Shown one piece after another: positions 6,246 to 15,590 of a stretch of DNA of 34,207 nt (the first letter of the stretch is position 1; each line of letters begins with the position of its first letter). The translations under genes and the position numbers were made by a program. The notes beneath the pieces are model-generated. The model did not search any database. It was not told the DNA's origin and saw only the letters and a list, made by a program, of their open reading frames with translations. This DNA comes from a virus, in the IMG/VR virus record IMGVR_UViG_3300011116_000171, positions 1 to 34,207 of that record; one strand, given 5' to 3'.

Positions 6246-8546
6246 ATGAATGACACCCTGAATAAGACGTACGAGGATTGGTACAACACCATCGCCCAAT
6301 ATGACAAGTCTTTCAGGGAGTGGGAAGCACGAGTTCCCCGAATCATCAAACGGTATCGGGATGACAGCCGAACCCGCAACAATCCCAACGCACGCTTTAA
6401 CATCCTGTGGTCAAACGTTCAGGTCATTAAGCCTGCTATCTTTGCCCGCTTGCCACGTCCGGACGTAAGTCGCCGCTTTAGAGATAACGACCCTGTTGCC
6501 CGCGTAGCATCTATGATGCTTGAGCGCGCCTTGGAATATGAGATTGAGCATTACAGCGACTACAAATCTGCTATGGATAACGCTGTATTTGACCGTCTGT
6601 TGGGTGGGCGCGGCACTGCTTGGGTTCGTTACGAGCCACATATTGTTGCTGAAGAAAGCGATTTAAACACTGGACTTGCTGGCGAAGACGTTGGTAATGG
6701 TGTGCAAATTACAGAGGATGCCGATGAAGCAGAAACAGAAGACGCTGAATTATTGGAATCGCCGGAGCGCATCGAATATGAATGTGCGCCAGTGGATTAC
6801 GTTCATTGGAGGGACTTTGGCCATACTGTTGCTCGTACTTGGGAAGAAGTAACCGCAGTTTGGCGCAAGGTTTACATGAGCCGCCAAGCCTTGATTGACC
6901 GTTTCGGTGAAGAAGTCGGTAGCAAGATTCCGTTAGACACTAAGCCTGAGTCCGACAAATGGGCTGTTAAACAGATGGTGAATGAACACTATCAAGCCTG
7001 TATTTATGAGATTTGGGATAAAGAACAAGGTAAGGTATTTTGGATTAGCAAGTCGATGGGTGAGATTCTTGACGAAAAAGACGACCCGCTACAGCTTGAG
7101 GGATTCTTCCCATGCCCGAAACCTTTGTATGCCACGCTGACAACAGACAGCCTTGAGCCGGTTCCTGACTTTGTTTTATACCAAGACCAAGCCAAGCAGT
7201 TGGATACGCTGGCTGACCGCATTGATGGCCTTGTAAACGCACTCAAGGTTCGCGGTGTGTACGATGCATCTGAGTCTAGCCTTGCCCGCCTGTTTTCTGA
7301 GGGTGAGAACAACACCCTGATACCGGTCAAGAACTGGCAAGCCTTTGCTGAAAAGCAGGGTATGCGGGGCGCGATTGACCTTGTTGACCTTGCACCGTTT
7401 GCCCAAGCCTTACAGATGGCTTATCAAGCGATGGAGCAAATCAAAGGTCAAATCTATGAAATTATTGGTATTGCGGACATTCAGCGCGGACAGACCGACC
7501 CGAACGAGACTTTGGGCGCACAAATCATCAAGTCCAATAATGCGGCTGGACGTCTAAAAACCATGCAACACGCTGTGGTGGACTTTGCAACCGAGTTGTT
7601 GCGTATCAAGTCACAGATTATTTGCAATCATTTCACCGAAGATACCATCGTCAAGATTAGCGGCGCAATGCAGTTAAGCCCGCAAGACCAAGCGCTTATT
7701 CCACAAGCCTTGGAATTATTAAAGAACGAGCCAGCTAAGAACTTCCGCGTTGAAGTAACTAGCGACTCGATGATTTATCAAGATGAGCAACAGGAGAAGG
7801 CAGACCGGATTGAGTTTTTGAGCGCTATGAGTCAGTTCATGAACCAAGCCTTGCCTGTTGCCACCACCGCGCCCGAACTCACCCCACTTTTGATGGAAAT
7901 GCTCAAGTTTGGTGTGACAGCGTTTAAGGCTGGTAAAGGTATGGAAGGTTTGATTGACGAGACAGCCGACCAATTTAGAAACCAAGCCAAGGCTATGCAG
8001 AACCAACCCAAACCACCTCCTGTTGAAGTTCAAAAGATTCAGGCACAGGCACAAGCCAAGATGCAGGAATTACAGGCGGCCGCTCAGATTGAGATGCAGA
8101 AGTTGCAAGCCCAAACTGAAAACGAGAAGGCTAAACAGGAATACCAAGCCCAAGAGAATCAGCTTAAGTTCCAGCTTGAAGACCAGCGTAATCAGCGTGA
8201 GATTGCAATGCAAGCCGAGCTTGAAAAGATGAAGGCTGAAATGGATAGCAACAAAGCCATCCTGTTGGCTTATCTTGATAACAGCACTAAAATTGAAACT
8301 GCTCGTATTACTCAGGGGCTTACTGATGGTTCTGAAGCGTTTATGGAAGCTGTCAGCCAAGCTAAGATTATGCAAGACCAAATGGGGTATCCAAATATGG
8401 CAAATCATCCATTACAGCCTGTCATTGAAAATATGCAGAACAGCAACAATCAAATGGCTCAAGTGTTAGCCGCCTTGATTGACAAACTGAACCAACCAAA
8501 ACAAGTAATCCGCGACGAAAACGGTAAGATTGTTGGAGTTCAGTAA
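6246..8546 (+). CDS. Portal protein (P22-type/podovirus-like)
   Basis: The 766 aa product follows terL directly and has the features of large podovirus portals. The N-terminal part reads YDKSFREWEARVPRIIKRYR. A domain around residues 400-440 contains IIGIADIQRGQTDPNETLGA, typical of P22-like portals. The C-terminal region, about residues 580-680, is very rich in Gln, Ala, Glu and Lys and predicted to be a long coiled coil (barrel-like in P22). The dodecameric portal sits at one capsid vertex, where it conducts DNA and docks TerL and then the connector. The stop overlaps the next start as TAATG. Confidence 0.88.
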   Translation: MNDTLNKTYEDWYNTIAQYDKSFREWEARVPRIIKRYRDDSRTRNNPNARFNILWSNVQVIKPAIFARLPRPDVSRRFRDNDPVARVASMMLERALEYEIEHYSDYKSAMDNAVFDRLLGGRGTAWVRYEPHIVAEESDLNTGLAGEDVGNGVQITEDADEAETEDAELLESPERIEYECAPVDYVHWRDFGHTVARTWEEVTAVWRKVYMSRQALIDRFGEEVGSKIPLDTKPESDKWAVKQMVNEHYQACIYEIWDKEQGKVFWISKSMGEILDEKDDPLQLEGFFPCPKPLYATLTTDSLEPVPDFVLYQDQAKQLDTLADRIDGLVNALKVRGVYDASESSLARLFSEGENNTLIPVKNWQAFAEKQGMRGAIDLVDLAPFAQALQMAYQAMEQIKGQIYEIIGIADIQRGQTDPNETLGAQIIKSNNAAGRLKTMQHAVVDFATELLRIKSQIICNHFTEDTIVKISGAMQLSPQDQALIPQALELLKNEPAKNFRVEVTSDSMIYQDEQQEKADRIEFLSAMSQFMNQALPVATTAPELTPLLMEMLKFGVTAFKAGKGMEGLIDETADQFRNQAKAMQNQPKPPPVEVQKIQAQAQAKMQELQAAAQIEMQKLQAQTENEKAKQEYQAQENQLKFQLEDQRNQREIAMQAELEKMKAEMDSNKAILLAYLDNSTKIETARITQGLTDGSEAFMEAVSQAKIMQDQMGYPNMANHPLQPVIENMQNSNNQMAQVLAALIDKLNQPKQVIRDENGKIVGVQ

Positions 8547-8944
8547 TGGCTCTGACGTACTCAAATGCAACGCGGCACGCTCAAAATGAGGGGTTGATTG
8601 CTTTTGCTGGAACCAACGCAATGATTAATTTGTATGCGGGTACACCTCCAGCCAACGCTAATACTGCAATTACCACTCAAACTTTGCTTGTAAGCCTGCC
8701 GATTGTGGGGGCATTTGGTACGGATACCAACGGTGTATTAACACTAAACCCTGTAACCGCACAAACAGCCACAAATGGCGGTGTAGCGACCTTTTTCCGC
8801 ATCTTTAAGTCAGATGGCACAACCGTTGTCATGGATGGTAGCGTAGGCACATCAAACGCTAACTTGATTCTTAACACGACAACGATTGTTGCTCTGCAAA
8901 CTGTTGCTATCACCTCAGGCACGATTATTAGGAATAACGAATAA
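8546..8944 (+). CDS. Putative structural protein, beta-rich (132 aa)
   Basis: The family is known from phage genomes without a defined role. The start MALTYSNATRHAQNEGLIAF is followed by a MINLYAGTPPANANTAI box. The remainder is Thr/Ala/Val-rich beta strands with no charged clusters and no membrane segment. It is linked by TAATG overlaps to both portal and the large fibre gene, so it is probably a minor virion protein, perhaps a fibre adaptor or decoration protein. This is inference from position. Confidence 0.6.
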   Translation: MALTYSNATRHAQNEGLIAFAGTNAMINLYAGTPPANANTAITTQTLLVSLPIVGAFGTDTNGVLTLNPVTAQTATNGGVATFFRIFKSDGTTVVMDGSVGTSNANLILNTTTIVALQTVAITSGTIIRNNE

Positions 8945-11310
8945 TGGCTATAACCGTCAAACACAATAAAGTAAGCACCGTACCTGACAGCGCAGACACA
9001 AGCCTTGTTAGGCCATCGGACTGGAATGCTGACCATACCTTGACCGGTGTGGGGACTATGGCCGAGCAAAATGCCAATAACGTCAACATTTCGGGCGGCT
9101 CAATTAGTGGAACGACGGTTTCAGGCTACATTCCCACCACAGAAAAGGGTGCAAATAACGGTGTAGCCACGCTGGATGCTGGTGGAAAGGTGCCAACCAG
9201 CCAAATTCCATTGCAAGGTGACCTAAATTATCAGGGAACTTGGAATGCAAGCACAAATACACCCACTTTAACGTCAAGCGTAGGCACAAAAGGCTACTAT
9301 TACGTCGTTGATGTGGCTGGAACCACCAACCTAAACGGTATAACCGACTGGCAAATTGGTGATTGGGCTATTTTTAACGGTTCTGTGTGGCAAAAAGTCG
9401 ATAATACCGACGCAGTAACTAGCGTAAACGGTCAAGTTGGCACAGTTGTATTGACTGCCGCCGATGTTGGGGCGCAACCAGCCGGAACTTACGTCACATC
9501 GGTATCCGCAACCAGCCCTGTAACAAGCACTGGTGGCACAACACCAACAATCGCGATGCCTGCGGCAAATAGCACGACAAATGGCTATTTGACCAGCACA
9601 GATTGGAACACTTTTAACAATATTTCCACCGGTGGTGTGGTTGGCCCTGCATCTGCGACCGATAACGCTATTGCTCGGTTTGATACTACTACAGGCAAAC
9701 TGATTCAAAACAGCGTAGTGACAGTTAGCGACACAGGCGGAATAGCGGGTGCCACGACTATTACCGACATTAATTATGTGGACTTTAATACCGCATACGC
9801 TACGACTTTAGGTGCGGGTCAGCTTGGTTGGGATGGCAATAATACGCTTGGAATAGGAATGTCAGGCGGTAACATCGTTCAAGAAATTGGCTTGCAAACC
9901 TTTATTTACGGTAAGGCTACTTCTGCTATTACCAAAGGTCAGTTAATCAAAAAGACGGGTGCTAATGGTTCGTCAGGGGTTGTTACATTTGCCCCAACCA
10001 CCGCCAATATGACTAACTCAGGCGATGTAATTGGTATTGCCGCAGAGGATATTGCTCTTAATGGCTTTGGTTACATTATGTCAACGGGCAATCTGCGTGG
10101 GTTTAACACCACAGGTTCTAGTTCAGGCGAAACATGGGCAGACGGTGATACTCTGTATTACAACCCTGCTGGCAATGGATTGATGACCAAAGTCAAGCCA
10201 TCCGCACCCAATATTAAAACGGAAGTCGGTATTGTTACCAATGCAGGTTCAGGCGGTTCAGGCTCAGTCGTAGTTGAGATTATTCATGGCAGTCAGCTTG
10301 GCGGCACAGATTCTAATGTGCAGATTACAAGTGTTACAGGCGGTCAGTTACTTAGCTATGACCAAACTAACGGATATTGGAAAAACACCAATCTATCGGC
10401 TGGTACAGGCATTACGGTTAACTCAGCGACAGGCGGTACGATTACTGTAACCAACGCTGGTGTTACTCAAGCCACAGCAGGAACAGGCATATCTGTATCG
10501 GCTGGAACCGGTAACGTTACTATTACAAATACCGCGCCCGACCAAACTGTTGCTATTTCTGCTGGTACGGGAATCAGCGTAAGCGGTACATATCCAAACT
10601 TTACGGTAACTAACACTAGCCCAAGTTCAGGCGGTACAGTCACAAGCGTTGGTGGAACAGGAACCGTCAATGGCATCACTTTGTCAGGAACCGTTACATC
10701 TAGCGGTAATTTGACCCTTGGCGGCACTTTATCCGGTGTAAGCCTGTCAACCCAAGTCACAGGAACCCTGCCAATTGCCAACGGTGGAACCGGCGCTACA
10801 ACCCGCCAAGACGCAATGGATGCTTTGGCTGGTGCTGTTACTAGCGGTCAATATTTGCGTGGTAACGGTACAGACGTGGTTATGTCGGCTATTCAAGCGG
10901 CAGATGTACCAACGCTCAACCAAAACACTACCGGAACAGCCGCAAACGTAACCGGTGTTGTCGCTATTGCTAATGGCGGTACAGGCCAAACTACTGCAAC
11001 AGCCGCATTTAATGCTTTAAATCCAATGACGACAACAGGGGACATCATTTATGAAGCCTCCCCAACGACTGCGGCAAGATTGCCAATTGGCTCGTCAGGT
11101 CAAGTTTTAACGGTTAGTGGCGGTATTCCAGCATGGGCAAACGCATCTAGTAGCAACATTACTGCGCTTGGTTTGTACGAAAACTCGGCAACAATTTCGG
11201 CTAACTACACGATTGGCTCAGGTAATAACGCTATGAGTGCAGGCCCAATTACCATTAACACCGGTGTAACCGTAACTGTTCCGACCGGTTCTTCTTGGAC
11301 TATTGTGTGA
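8944..11310 (+). CDS. Large tail fibre / receptor-binding protein
   Basis: The 788 aa Gly/Thr/Ser/Asn-rich protein has a fibre composition. Near the N-terminus is an SDWNADHTLTG box, common at the beginning of phage fibres. In the middle there are repeated T-G-I-x-V strands (GTGISVSAGTG, GTGISVSG, GTGITVNSATG). Later come two IANGGTG repeats (at GATTRQDAMDALAGA and QTTATAAFNALN), and a TGDIIYE box. The last roughly 43 residues resemble those of the fibre at 23835-24554 (shared NAM-x-AGPITI and TGS-x-WT-x-V), suggesting a common C-terminal folding or attachment module. Unusually, it lies between portal and scaffold genes. The next gene overlaps as GTGA. Confidence 0.85.
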   Translation: MAITVKHNKVSTVPDSADTSLVRPSDWNADHTLTGVGTMAEQNANNVNISGGSISGTTVSGYIPTTEKGANNGVATLDAGGKVPTSQIPLQGDLNYQGTWNASTNTPTLTSSVGTKGYYYVVDVAGTTNLNGITDWQIGDWAIFNGSVWQKVDNTDAVTSVNGQVGTVVLTAADVGAQPAGTYVTSVSATSPVTSTGGTTPTIAMPAANSTTNGYLTSTDWNTFNNISTGGVVGPASATDNAIARFDTTTGKLIQNSVVTVSDTGGIAGATTITDINYVDFNTAYATTLGAGQLGWDGNNTLGIGMSGGNIVQEIGLQTFIYGKATSAITKGQLIKKTGANGSSGVVTFAPTTANMTNSGDVIGIAAEDIALNGFGYIMSTGNLRGFNTTGSSSGETWADGDTLYYNPAGNGLMTKVKPSAPNIKTEVGIVTNAGSGGSGSVVVEIIHGSQLGGTDSNVQITSVTGGQLLSYDQTNGYWKNTNLSAGTGITVNSATGGTITVTNAGVTQATAGTGISVSAGTGNVTITNTAPDQTVAISAGTGISVSGTYPNFTVTNTSPSSGGTVTSVGGTGTVNGITLSGTVTSSGNLTLGGTLSGVSLSTQVTGTLPIANGGTGATTRQDAMDALAGAVTSGQYLRGNGTDVVMSAIQAADVPTLNQNTTGTAANVTGVVAIANGGTGQTTATAAFNALNPMTTTGDIIYEASPTTAARLPIGSSGQVLTVSGGIPAWANASSSNITALGLYENSATISANYTIGSGNNAMSAGPITINTGVTVTVPTGSSWTIV

Positions 11311-11837
11311 CGACACCAGCTTTTCAGCTAAACGCGTTTCAACCAAATGCCTTTCAAACGCTTGTCGTTGAAGGAATAATCGATGCCACCGATAACAACG
11401 ACATTGGCATATTTGTTGGCGAGGTGTCAGGTGGCGAGGGTATGGATACCCATGACGGTTTCACACCGGAAGAAATCCGTCGCGCTAGAAAGCTAGACGC
11501 AAAGATTCGCGCCAAGCAATTAGCACTTTACAAAGCACAGCAAGAAGCCAAGCAACGCAGAAAACAACAGATTCGTGATTTGGTTGACCCACAGCCTGTT
11601 GCAAAAGTTAAGAAAAATAAACTACAATCAGGTCAAGAGGTTAAGGCTGATAAACCGTCAGTCGACACTACAGAACTTGAGCAGTCTATCGCCTACCTTG
11701 AGAACCAACGAAGCAAGTTGATGCGGGCGGTAGATTTAAGAAGGCAACAAGCTGATATACAAGCACAGTTAGCGATTCTTGAAGCCCAGCGCAAAGCAGA
11801 GTTGGACGATGAGGAATCCTTACTGATGCTTTTATGA
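11307..11837 (+). CDS. Hypothetical protein with NAFQ repeats and coiled coil (176 aa)
   Basis: I chose the GTG at 11307, which overlaps the fibre stop as GTGA. A TTG at 11295 is in frame. The N-terminus repeats F-Q-x-N-A-F-Q (FQLNAFQPNAFQTL), a pattern I associate with proteins encoded beside phage fibres. The remainder is a highly charged helical protein with two predicted coiled coils around residues 55-100 and 120-165, rich in Lys, Gln, Glu and Arg. It could be a fibre-associated or assembly protein. No catalytic motif is seen. The GT9-like gene starts inside its last codons. Confidence 0.6.
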   Translation: MTTPAFQLNAFQPNAFQTLVVEGIIDATDNNDIGIFVGEVSGGEGMDTHDGFTPEEIRRARKLDAKIRAKQLALYKAQQEAKQRRKQQIRDLVDPQPVAKVKKNKLQSGQEVKADKPSVDTTELEQSIAYLENQRSKLMRAVDLRRQQADIQAQLAILEAQRKAELDDEESLLMLL

Positions 11838-12727
11838 CACCTTACGGACAGTATAAAAAAGGTCTAGACTTGCTCCATATGGGGCATTACCAATCAGGCT
11901 TTCGCCTGTATGAGTTCCGTTGGCATCCCGAAACACGTCAAGCAACCGGTGAAAAGTGGGAAAAATGGATTAAAGCACCCAAATGGAGCGGTGAGCGCCT
12001 GTACGACAAACACATCACCGTACAGATGGAGCAAGGGTTTGGCGACATTATTCAGTTTGCAAGATTCCTGCCAATGCTCAAGGCATGGGGCGCGAGAGAA
12101 GTCTCAGTCATGTGCCACAAATCCCTGATGCAGTTGCTTGGTCAGATGGATTGCATTGACACTATATCCTGCATACGTGATGAGGGTAAACCCTTAGAGG
12201 CAGACTACTGGATTGGTAGCATGAGCCTGCCCTTTTTTGCTATGCACGCGCCTTTTTACGTCCGGCAGTCATTCCCTATTAGCAAAGCCAAAATAGTCGG
12301 CTCAGAGGGCTATTTAAACGCAACACCAAGCGATATTGAACGCAAGGTGGGGGTTAACTGGCACGCAAGCACAGGGCCACTACATTACGTTAAATCTATT
12401 GACGTCAAGATTCTGCGGGAAATGCTGGGTAACGACCTTTATTCCCTGAATTTGGCTACAGACGACATATTCCAACCCCTGCCGCCCGATGGTTGGAAAG
12501 AGAACTTTTACCGCACAGCCTGTCATATGAGGGCTATGAAAGCGGTGATTGCCCCTGACACAGCTACAGCACATCTAGCCGGAGCCTTAGGGGTCAAATG
12601 CTTTTTGCTGTTGCCGGAAGACGCATACATCTGCTGGCGATGGAAAAACGGGGTGTGGTACGACTCAGTTGTACCGCTAAGACAACACGACTGGCACAAG
12701 TTGCCGCATTTATTGGAGTCCTTATGA
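11834..12727 (+). CDS. GT9-like glycosyltransferase (TPR-GT family)
   Basis: The 297 aa product resembles the family-9/heptosyltransferase-like domain of TPR glycosyltransferases. It begins with a single TPR-like helix pair (YKKGLDLLHMGHYQSGFRLY). The N-terminal Rossmann element QGFGDIIQFARFLPML lies at about 67-82. The C-terminal donor-site motif APDTATAHLAGALG lies at about 240-253, and is the family hallmark. GT9 enzymes transfer heptose-type sugars to lipopolysaccharide. A phage copy could modify the receptor, a virion protein or DNA. It lies between a fibre-associated protein and the scaffold/capsid genes, overlapping both neighbours (ATGA), so it is expressed with virion genes. The substrate is unknown. 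Confidence 0.7.
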   Translation: MTPYGQYKKGLDLLHMGHYQSGFRLYEFRWHPETRQATGEKWEKWIKAPKWSGERLYDKHITVQMEQGFGDIIQFARFLPMLKAWGAREVSVMCHKSLMQLLGQMDCIDTISCIRDEGKPLEADYWIGSMSLPFFAMHAPFYVRQSFPISKAKIVGSEGYLNATPSDIERKVGVNWHASTGPLHYVKSIDVKILREMLGNDLYSLNLATDDIFQPLPPDGWKENFYRTACHMRAMKAVIAPDTATAHLAGALGVKCFLLLPEDAYICWRWKNGVWYDSVVPLRQHDWHKLPHLLESL

Positions 12728-13098
12728 TTTGCCCAAAATGTGGATACACCGAATCCAACCACGTTGAAACCAAGACCGACAAAGAAAAATACCTCGACTT
12801 TTGGGGTTACACCCTTGGCACACCGGAAGCCGAAGAAGCATGGCGGCAAAAGCAAGAAATGACCGCCCGCGAAGCTCCGATGGTCATGCCGGACATTGAA
12901 GGTTATGTATCTCAGGTCGATGGCACATGGATTAAGTCCCGAAGCCACCACCGCGAACACCTCAAACAGCACCGAATGATTGAGTTGGGTAATGATGTAC
13001 CAACCCAGCATAAGCCTGTAGAACTTAGCAGAAAAGACCAAGAAGCACGTAAACGCAAGATTGCCGAGCTTGCTTACGCAAAACTTAATTACCGTTGA
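12724..13098 (+). CDS. Zinc-ribbon phage protein upstream of scaffold (124 aa)
   Basis: I chose the ATG at 12724, which overlaps the upstream stop as ATGA and gives the N-terminus MICPKCGY, the first half of a zinc ribbon. No second Cys pair follows, so the metal site is incomplete or shared in a multimer. Residues 72-93 carry DGTWIKSRSHHREHLKQH, a motif I recognise from phage proteins encoded before scaffold/capsid genes. The C-terminus is basic and helical. It probably has a virion or assembly role, of unknown kind. Confidence 0.65.
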   Translation: MICPKCGYTESNHVETKTDKEKYLDFWGYTLGTPEAEEAWRQKQEMTAREAPMVMPDIEGYVSQVDGTWIKSRSHHREHLKQHRMIELGNDVPTQHKPVELSRKDQEARKRKIAELAYAKLNYR

Positions 13099-13109
13099 AA
13101 GGAGCAATC

Positions 13110-14174
13110 ATGGCAGACCGCAGAGAAATGTTAGAGGCCGCATTAGATGAGGCATTGGAGCCTGAAGTTGATGAACAGGAAGTTCAGGAAGCTGAACCTG
13201 AAGTTGAAGCGGAGCCTGCCCGCAACGAAAAAGGACAGTTTGTAAGCAAGGAGGAGACACCGGCAGAAGAGCAAGAAGAAGAGCCGAAGGTTGAAGCAAG
13301 TGCAGAAGAAGAGCCGGAACAGACCGAAGAACAAGAAGTAACTACTGAGGACATTCCAAAGCCAACCACATGGAAAAAAGACCTTTTGCCCTTATGGGAT
13401 AAGATAGCCAAGGGCGAGACGCTGACCAAAGAAGAAAGCCGCAAGCACCTTGAATATTTGAACCAGCGTGAAAATGAGTTCAAAAAAGGTGTATCGGTCT
13501 ACAAGGCAGAAGCAGAGCGTGCCAAGGCGCTGGAAGAAGCAATCAGCCCGTTTATTCCTGAACTACAGCAACAAGGAATCCACCCGACTGCATGGATTAA
13601 TAACCTTGGCCGCGCCCACATGATTTTGACAAAAGCATCATACGAGCAGAAGGTGCAGATGTTTCATAGACTTGCGCAAGATTATGGAGTAAACTTAAAT
13701 CAAGTTAACGAACCAGTTGCACCGACTGATGCATACACTCAACAGTTAATGCAACAGCTTTATCAGGTTAACCAAGAAGTTAGCACGATTAAGTCAAGGT
13801 TTGAGCAGGAAGAACAAACGCGTTTGATGTCAGAAATCGAGCGCGTAAGAAGTAACAAAGAGCGGTTTCCGCACTTTGACATGGTAAGGGAAGAGATGGC
13901 TCAATTACTTGAGCTAGGTAAGGCCCAAGACCTTGAAACGGCTTATGCCAAAGCTGTGCGTTTGAATGACGAAGTTTGGGCAAAGGAACAGGAACGACTC
14001 CTGACCGATGCTAAGAAACAAGCGTCTAAAGCCCAGCAAGTAGCGCGAGCCAAAGCGACGGCTGTTAGCCCAAAATCCGTTACTCCTAACGGAACACAAG
14101 CGAAAGTCGAAGCAAAGGACAGACGTTCATTGTTGATGGCCCAATTGGCCGATGCAGAGAACGGTAGGCTTTAA
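13110..14174 (+). CDS. Scaffolding protein
   Basis: The 354 aa product is strongly acidic at the N-terminus (about residues 8-90 are dominated by Glu). It has an ARNEKGQFVSKEE motif, a helical middle, and a basic Lys/Ala-rich C-terminus. This acid-to-base polarity, the lack of a catalytic motif and the position immediately before the major capsid gene are the usual marks of a podovirus scaffold, which guides procapsid assembly through its basic tail and then leaves. The ATG at 13110 follows an excellent AAAGGAG. An in-frame TTG at 13095 would precede this ribosome-binding site and is rejected. Confidence 0.82.
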   Translation: MADRREMLEAALDEALEPEVDEQEVQEAEPEVEAEPARNEKGQFVSKEETPAEEQEEEPKVEASAEEEPEQTEEQEVTTEDIPKPTTWKKDLLPLWDKIAKGETLTKEESRKHLEYLNQRENEFKKGVSVYKAEAERAKALEEAISPFIPELQQQGIHPTAWINNLGRAHMILTKASYEQKVQMFHRLAQDYGVNLNQVNEPVAPTDAYTQQLMQQLYQVNQEVSTIKSRFEQEEQTRLMSEIERVRSNKERFPHFDMVREEMAQLLELGKAQDLETAYAKAVRLNDEVWAKEQERLLTDAKKQASKAQQVARAKATAVSPKSVTPNGTQAKVEAKDRRSLLMAQLADAENGRL

Positions 14175-14195
14175 TTAACTTAAAAAGGATATATC

Positions 14196-15170
14196 ATGGC
14201 ATTTGCTAACTCAGCAATCACCGATATTATCGCTACCACCATTCAAAGTCGTAGCGGTGAATTGGCTGATAACTTGACGCAGAACAATGCGATTCTGCAA
14301 CGACTCAATTCCAAAGGTAACGTGCGCCCATTCTCAGGCGGTAACGTAATCTTGGAAGAGATTATGTACAACGACCCCAATACCAACAACGCTAATTCTT
14401 ATAGCGGATACGAAGTATTGAACATTGCTCCTGATAGCCCAATCTCTGCGGCTCAGTACAAGATTGCTCAATATGCCGCCGCTGTAACCATGAGCGGATT
14501 GGAAATGTTACAAAACTCGTCCAAAGAAGCAATCATCGACCTTTTAGACGGTCGTATGCAAGTTTCTGAGGCACGTTTGTTAAACCGTATTTCCGGCGAC
14601 CTTTATGGAGATGGAACTGGCAATGGAGGCAAAAATATTGATGGACTTGCCGCCGCTGTTTCGACATCCCCAACAACCGGCACATACGGTGGTATCAACC
14701 GCGCTAACTGGTCTTTCTGGCAAAACCAAGTGACCACTGGTTTGACCAGCACCAACACCTTGGCAAAGATGACCGAAGCCGCTATCAAGCAGGTTCGTGG
14801 CACAGACAAGGCTGATTTGTATATCGCCGGTAATACTGCATATCAGTATTTCGTAGGCGCTCTGCAAGCAATTCAGCGTATTACTACCGAAGAAAGCGGT
14901 GCGGCTGGTTTCGCATCATTGAAGTTCTACGGTGGCGGTACGTCAGCTGACGTCGTATTGGGAGGCGGTATTGGCAATCAAGAGAATGCAAACTATATGT
15001 ACCTCTTGAACACCAATTACATTTTCTTCCGTCCACACAAAGAGCGTAATTTCGTACCTATCGGTGGTGAGCGTCAAGCCATCAACCAAGATGCGATTGT
15101 TAAGCTCTACGGTTGGGCAGGCAATCTAACCACCAGCAACGCTCAGTTGCAGGGTATTTTGACCACCTAA
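14196..15170 (+). CDS. Major capsid protein
   Basis: The 324 aa product follows the scaffold and precedes a small decoration-like protein. It begins MAFANSAITDIIATTIQSRS and has GGNVILEEIMY, a long central helix (SKEAIIDLLDGRMQVSEARL) and a GLAAAVSTSPTTGTYGGINR loop typical of HK97-fold capsid proteins of small podoviruses. The C-terminal segment RPHKERNFVPIGGERQAIN also fits. AAAGGAT before the start gives strong translation. A rho-independent terminator closes the capsid unit 350 bases later, suggesting high-level independent transcription. Confidence 0.88.
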   Translation: MAFANSAITDIIATTIQSRSGELADNLTQNNAILQRLNSKGNVRPFSGGNVILEEIMYNDPNTNNANSYSGYEVLNIAPDSPISAAQYKIAQYAAAVTMSGLEMLQNSSKEAIIDLLDGRMQVSEARLLNRISGDLYGDGTGNGGKNIDGLAAAVSTSPTTGTYGGINRANWSFWQNQVTTGLTSTNTLAKMTEAAIKQVRGTDKADLYIAGNTAYQYFVGALQAIQRITTEESGAAGFASLKFYGGGTSADVVLGGGIGNQENANYMYLLNTNYIFFRPHKERNFVPIGGERQAINQDAIVKLYGWAGNLTTSNAQLQGILTT

Positions 15171-15189
15171 TTAGTAAAGGAAAATTATC

Positions 15190-15498
15190 ATGCCTTATTC
15201 AGTACTTCCCATTTCAGGTGTTGACCTGAACGGTATTACCCCTGAGAGTTTTGAGTACACCAACGGTACTACCCTCATCGGAATCCCAAGTTTTGGCCCT
15301 CTCGGTGCTGAGACTTTTGGTTCTGACGGTAAGCGTTATGTATTCGCTCGCGCCGCCGCAACGATTCCAGCTGGCACCACTGCCTGCACAATCAATGCGA
15401 CAACCTTTGCTGTGACCGCATCAGGTGGAAGCTATGTTTCCCCTGCTGAGTCCATGGTATCGGGTGACTATGGCTGGTTCGGTGCTACTAGCGTCTAA
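15190..15498 (+). CDS. Probable head decoration protein
   Basis: The 102 aa product is Gly/Thr/Ala-rich, beta-strand in character, with almost no charge (MPYSVLPISGVDLNGITP, then AAATIPAGTTACTINATT). It is preceded by AAAGGA 19 bases after the capsid stop and is followed directly by the terminator, so it is made together with the capsid protein. Size, composition and position suit a decoration or cement protein. No specific family is recognised. Confidence 0.6.
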   Translation: MPYSVLPISGVDLNGITPESFEYTNGTTLIGIPSFGPLGAETFGSDGKRYVFARAAATIPAGTTACTINATTFAVTASGGSYVSPAESMVSGDYGWFGATSV

Positions 15499-15519
15499 CC
15501 AAAAATTGTAGTAAAACCA

Positions 15520-15554
15520 AGGGGCTACCTCGAAAGGGGTGGCCTCTTTTTCTT
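15520..15554 (+). terminator. Rho-independent terminator after the capsid genes
   Basis: A 12-base stem (15520-15531 with 15536-15547, including three G-U pairs) encloses a GAAA tetraloop and is followed by TTTTTCTTT. It lies 22 bases after the decoration gene and 37 bases before the next ATG. Confidence 0.9.
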
Positions 15555-15590
15555 TAACAGTTTTACCTTAACCACTTAAGGAGTTTTAAC

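Noticed and set aside
8944-11310. Internal DNA repeats in the large fibre gene
   Set aside because: The repeated Gly/Thr strands are similar at protein level and are normal for fibres. No long exact DNA repeats were seen.
12523-13107. Long minus-strand open frame (194 codons)
   Set aside because: It is antisense to the GT9-like and Zn-ribbon genes, which have recognisable motifs and overlaps. The minus product has no recognisable motif.
15567-15580. CTTAA-CCAC-TTAAG palindrome before the gene at 15591
   Set aside because: It resembles the operator in base content, but half sites and spacing differ and it overlaps the AAGGAG. Probably chance.
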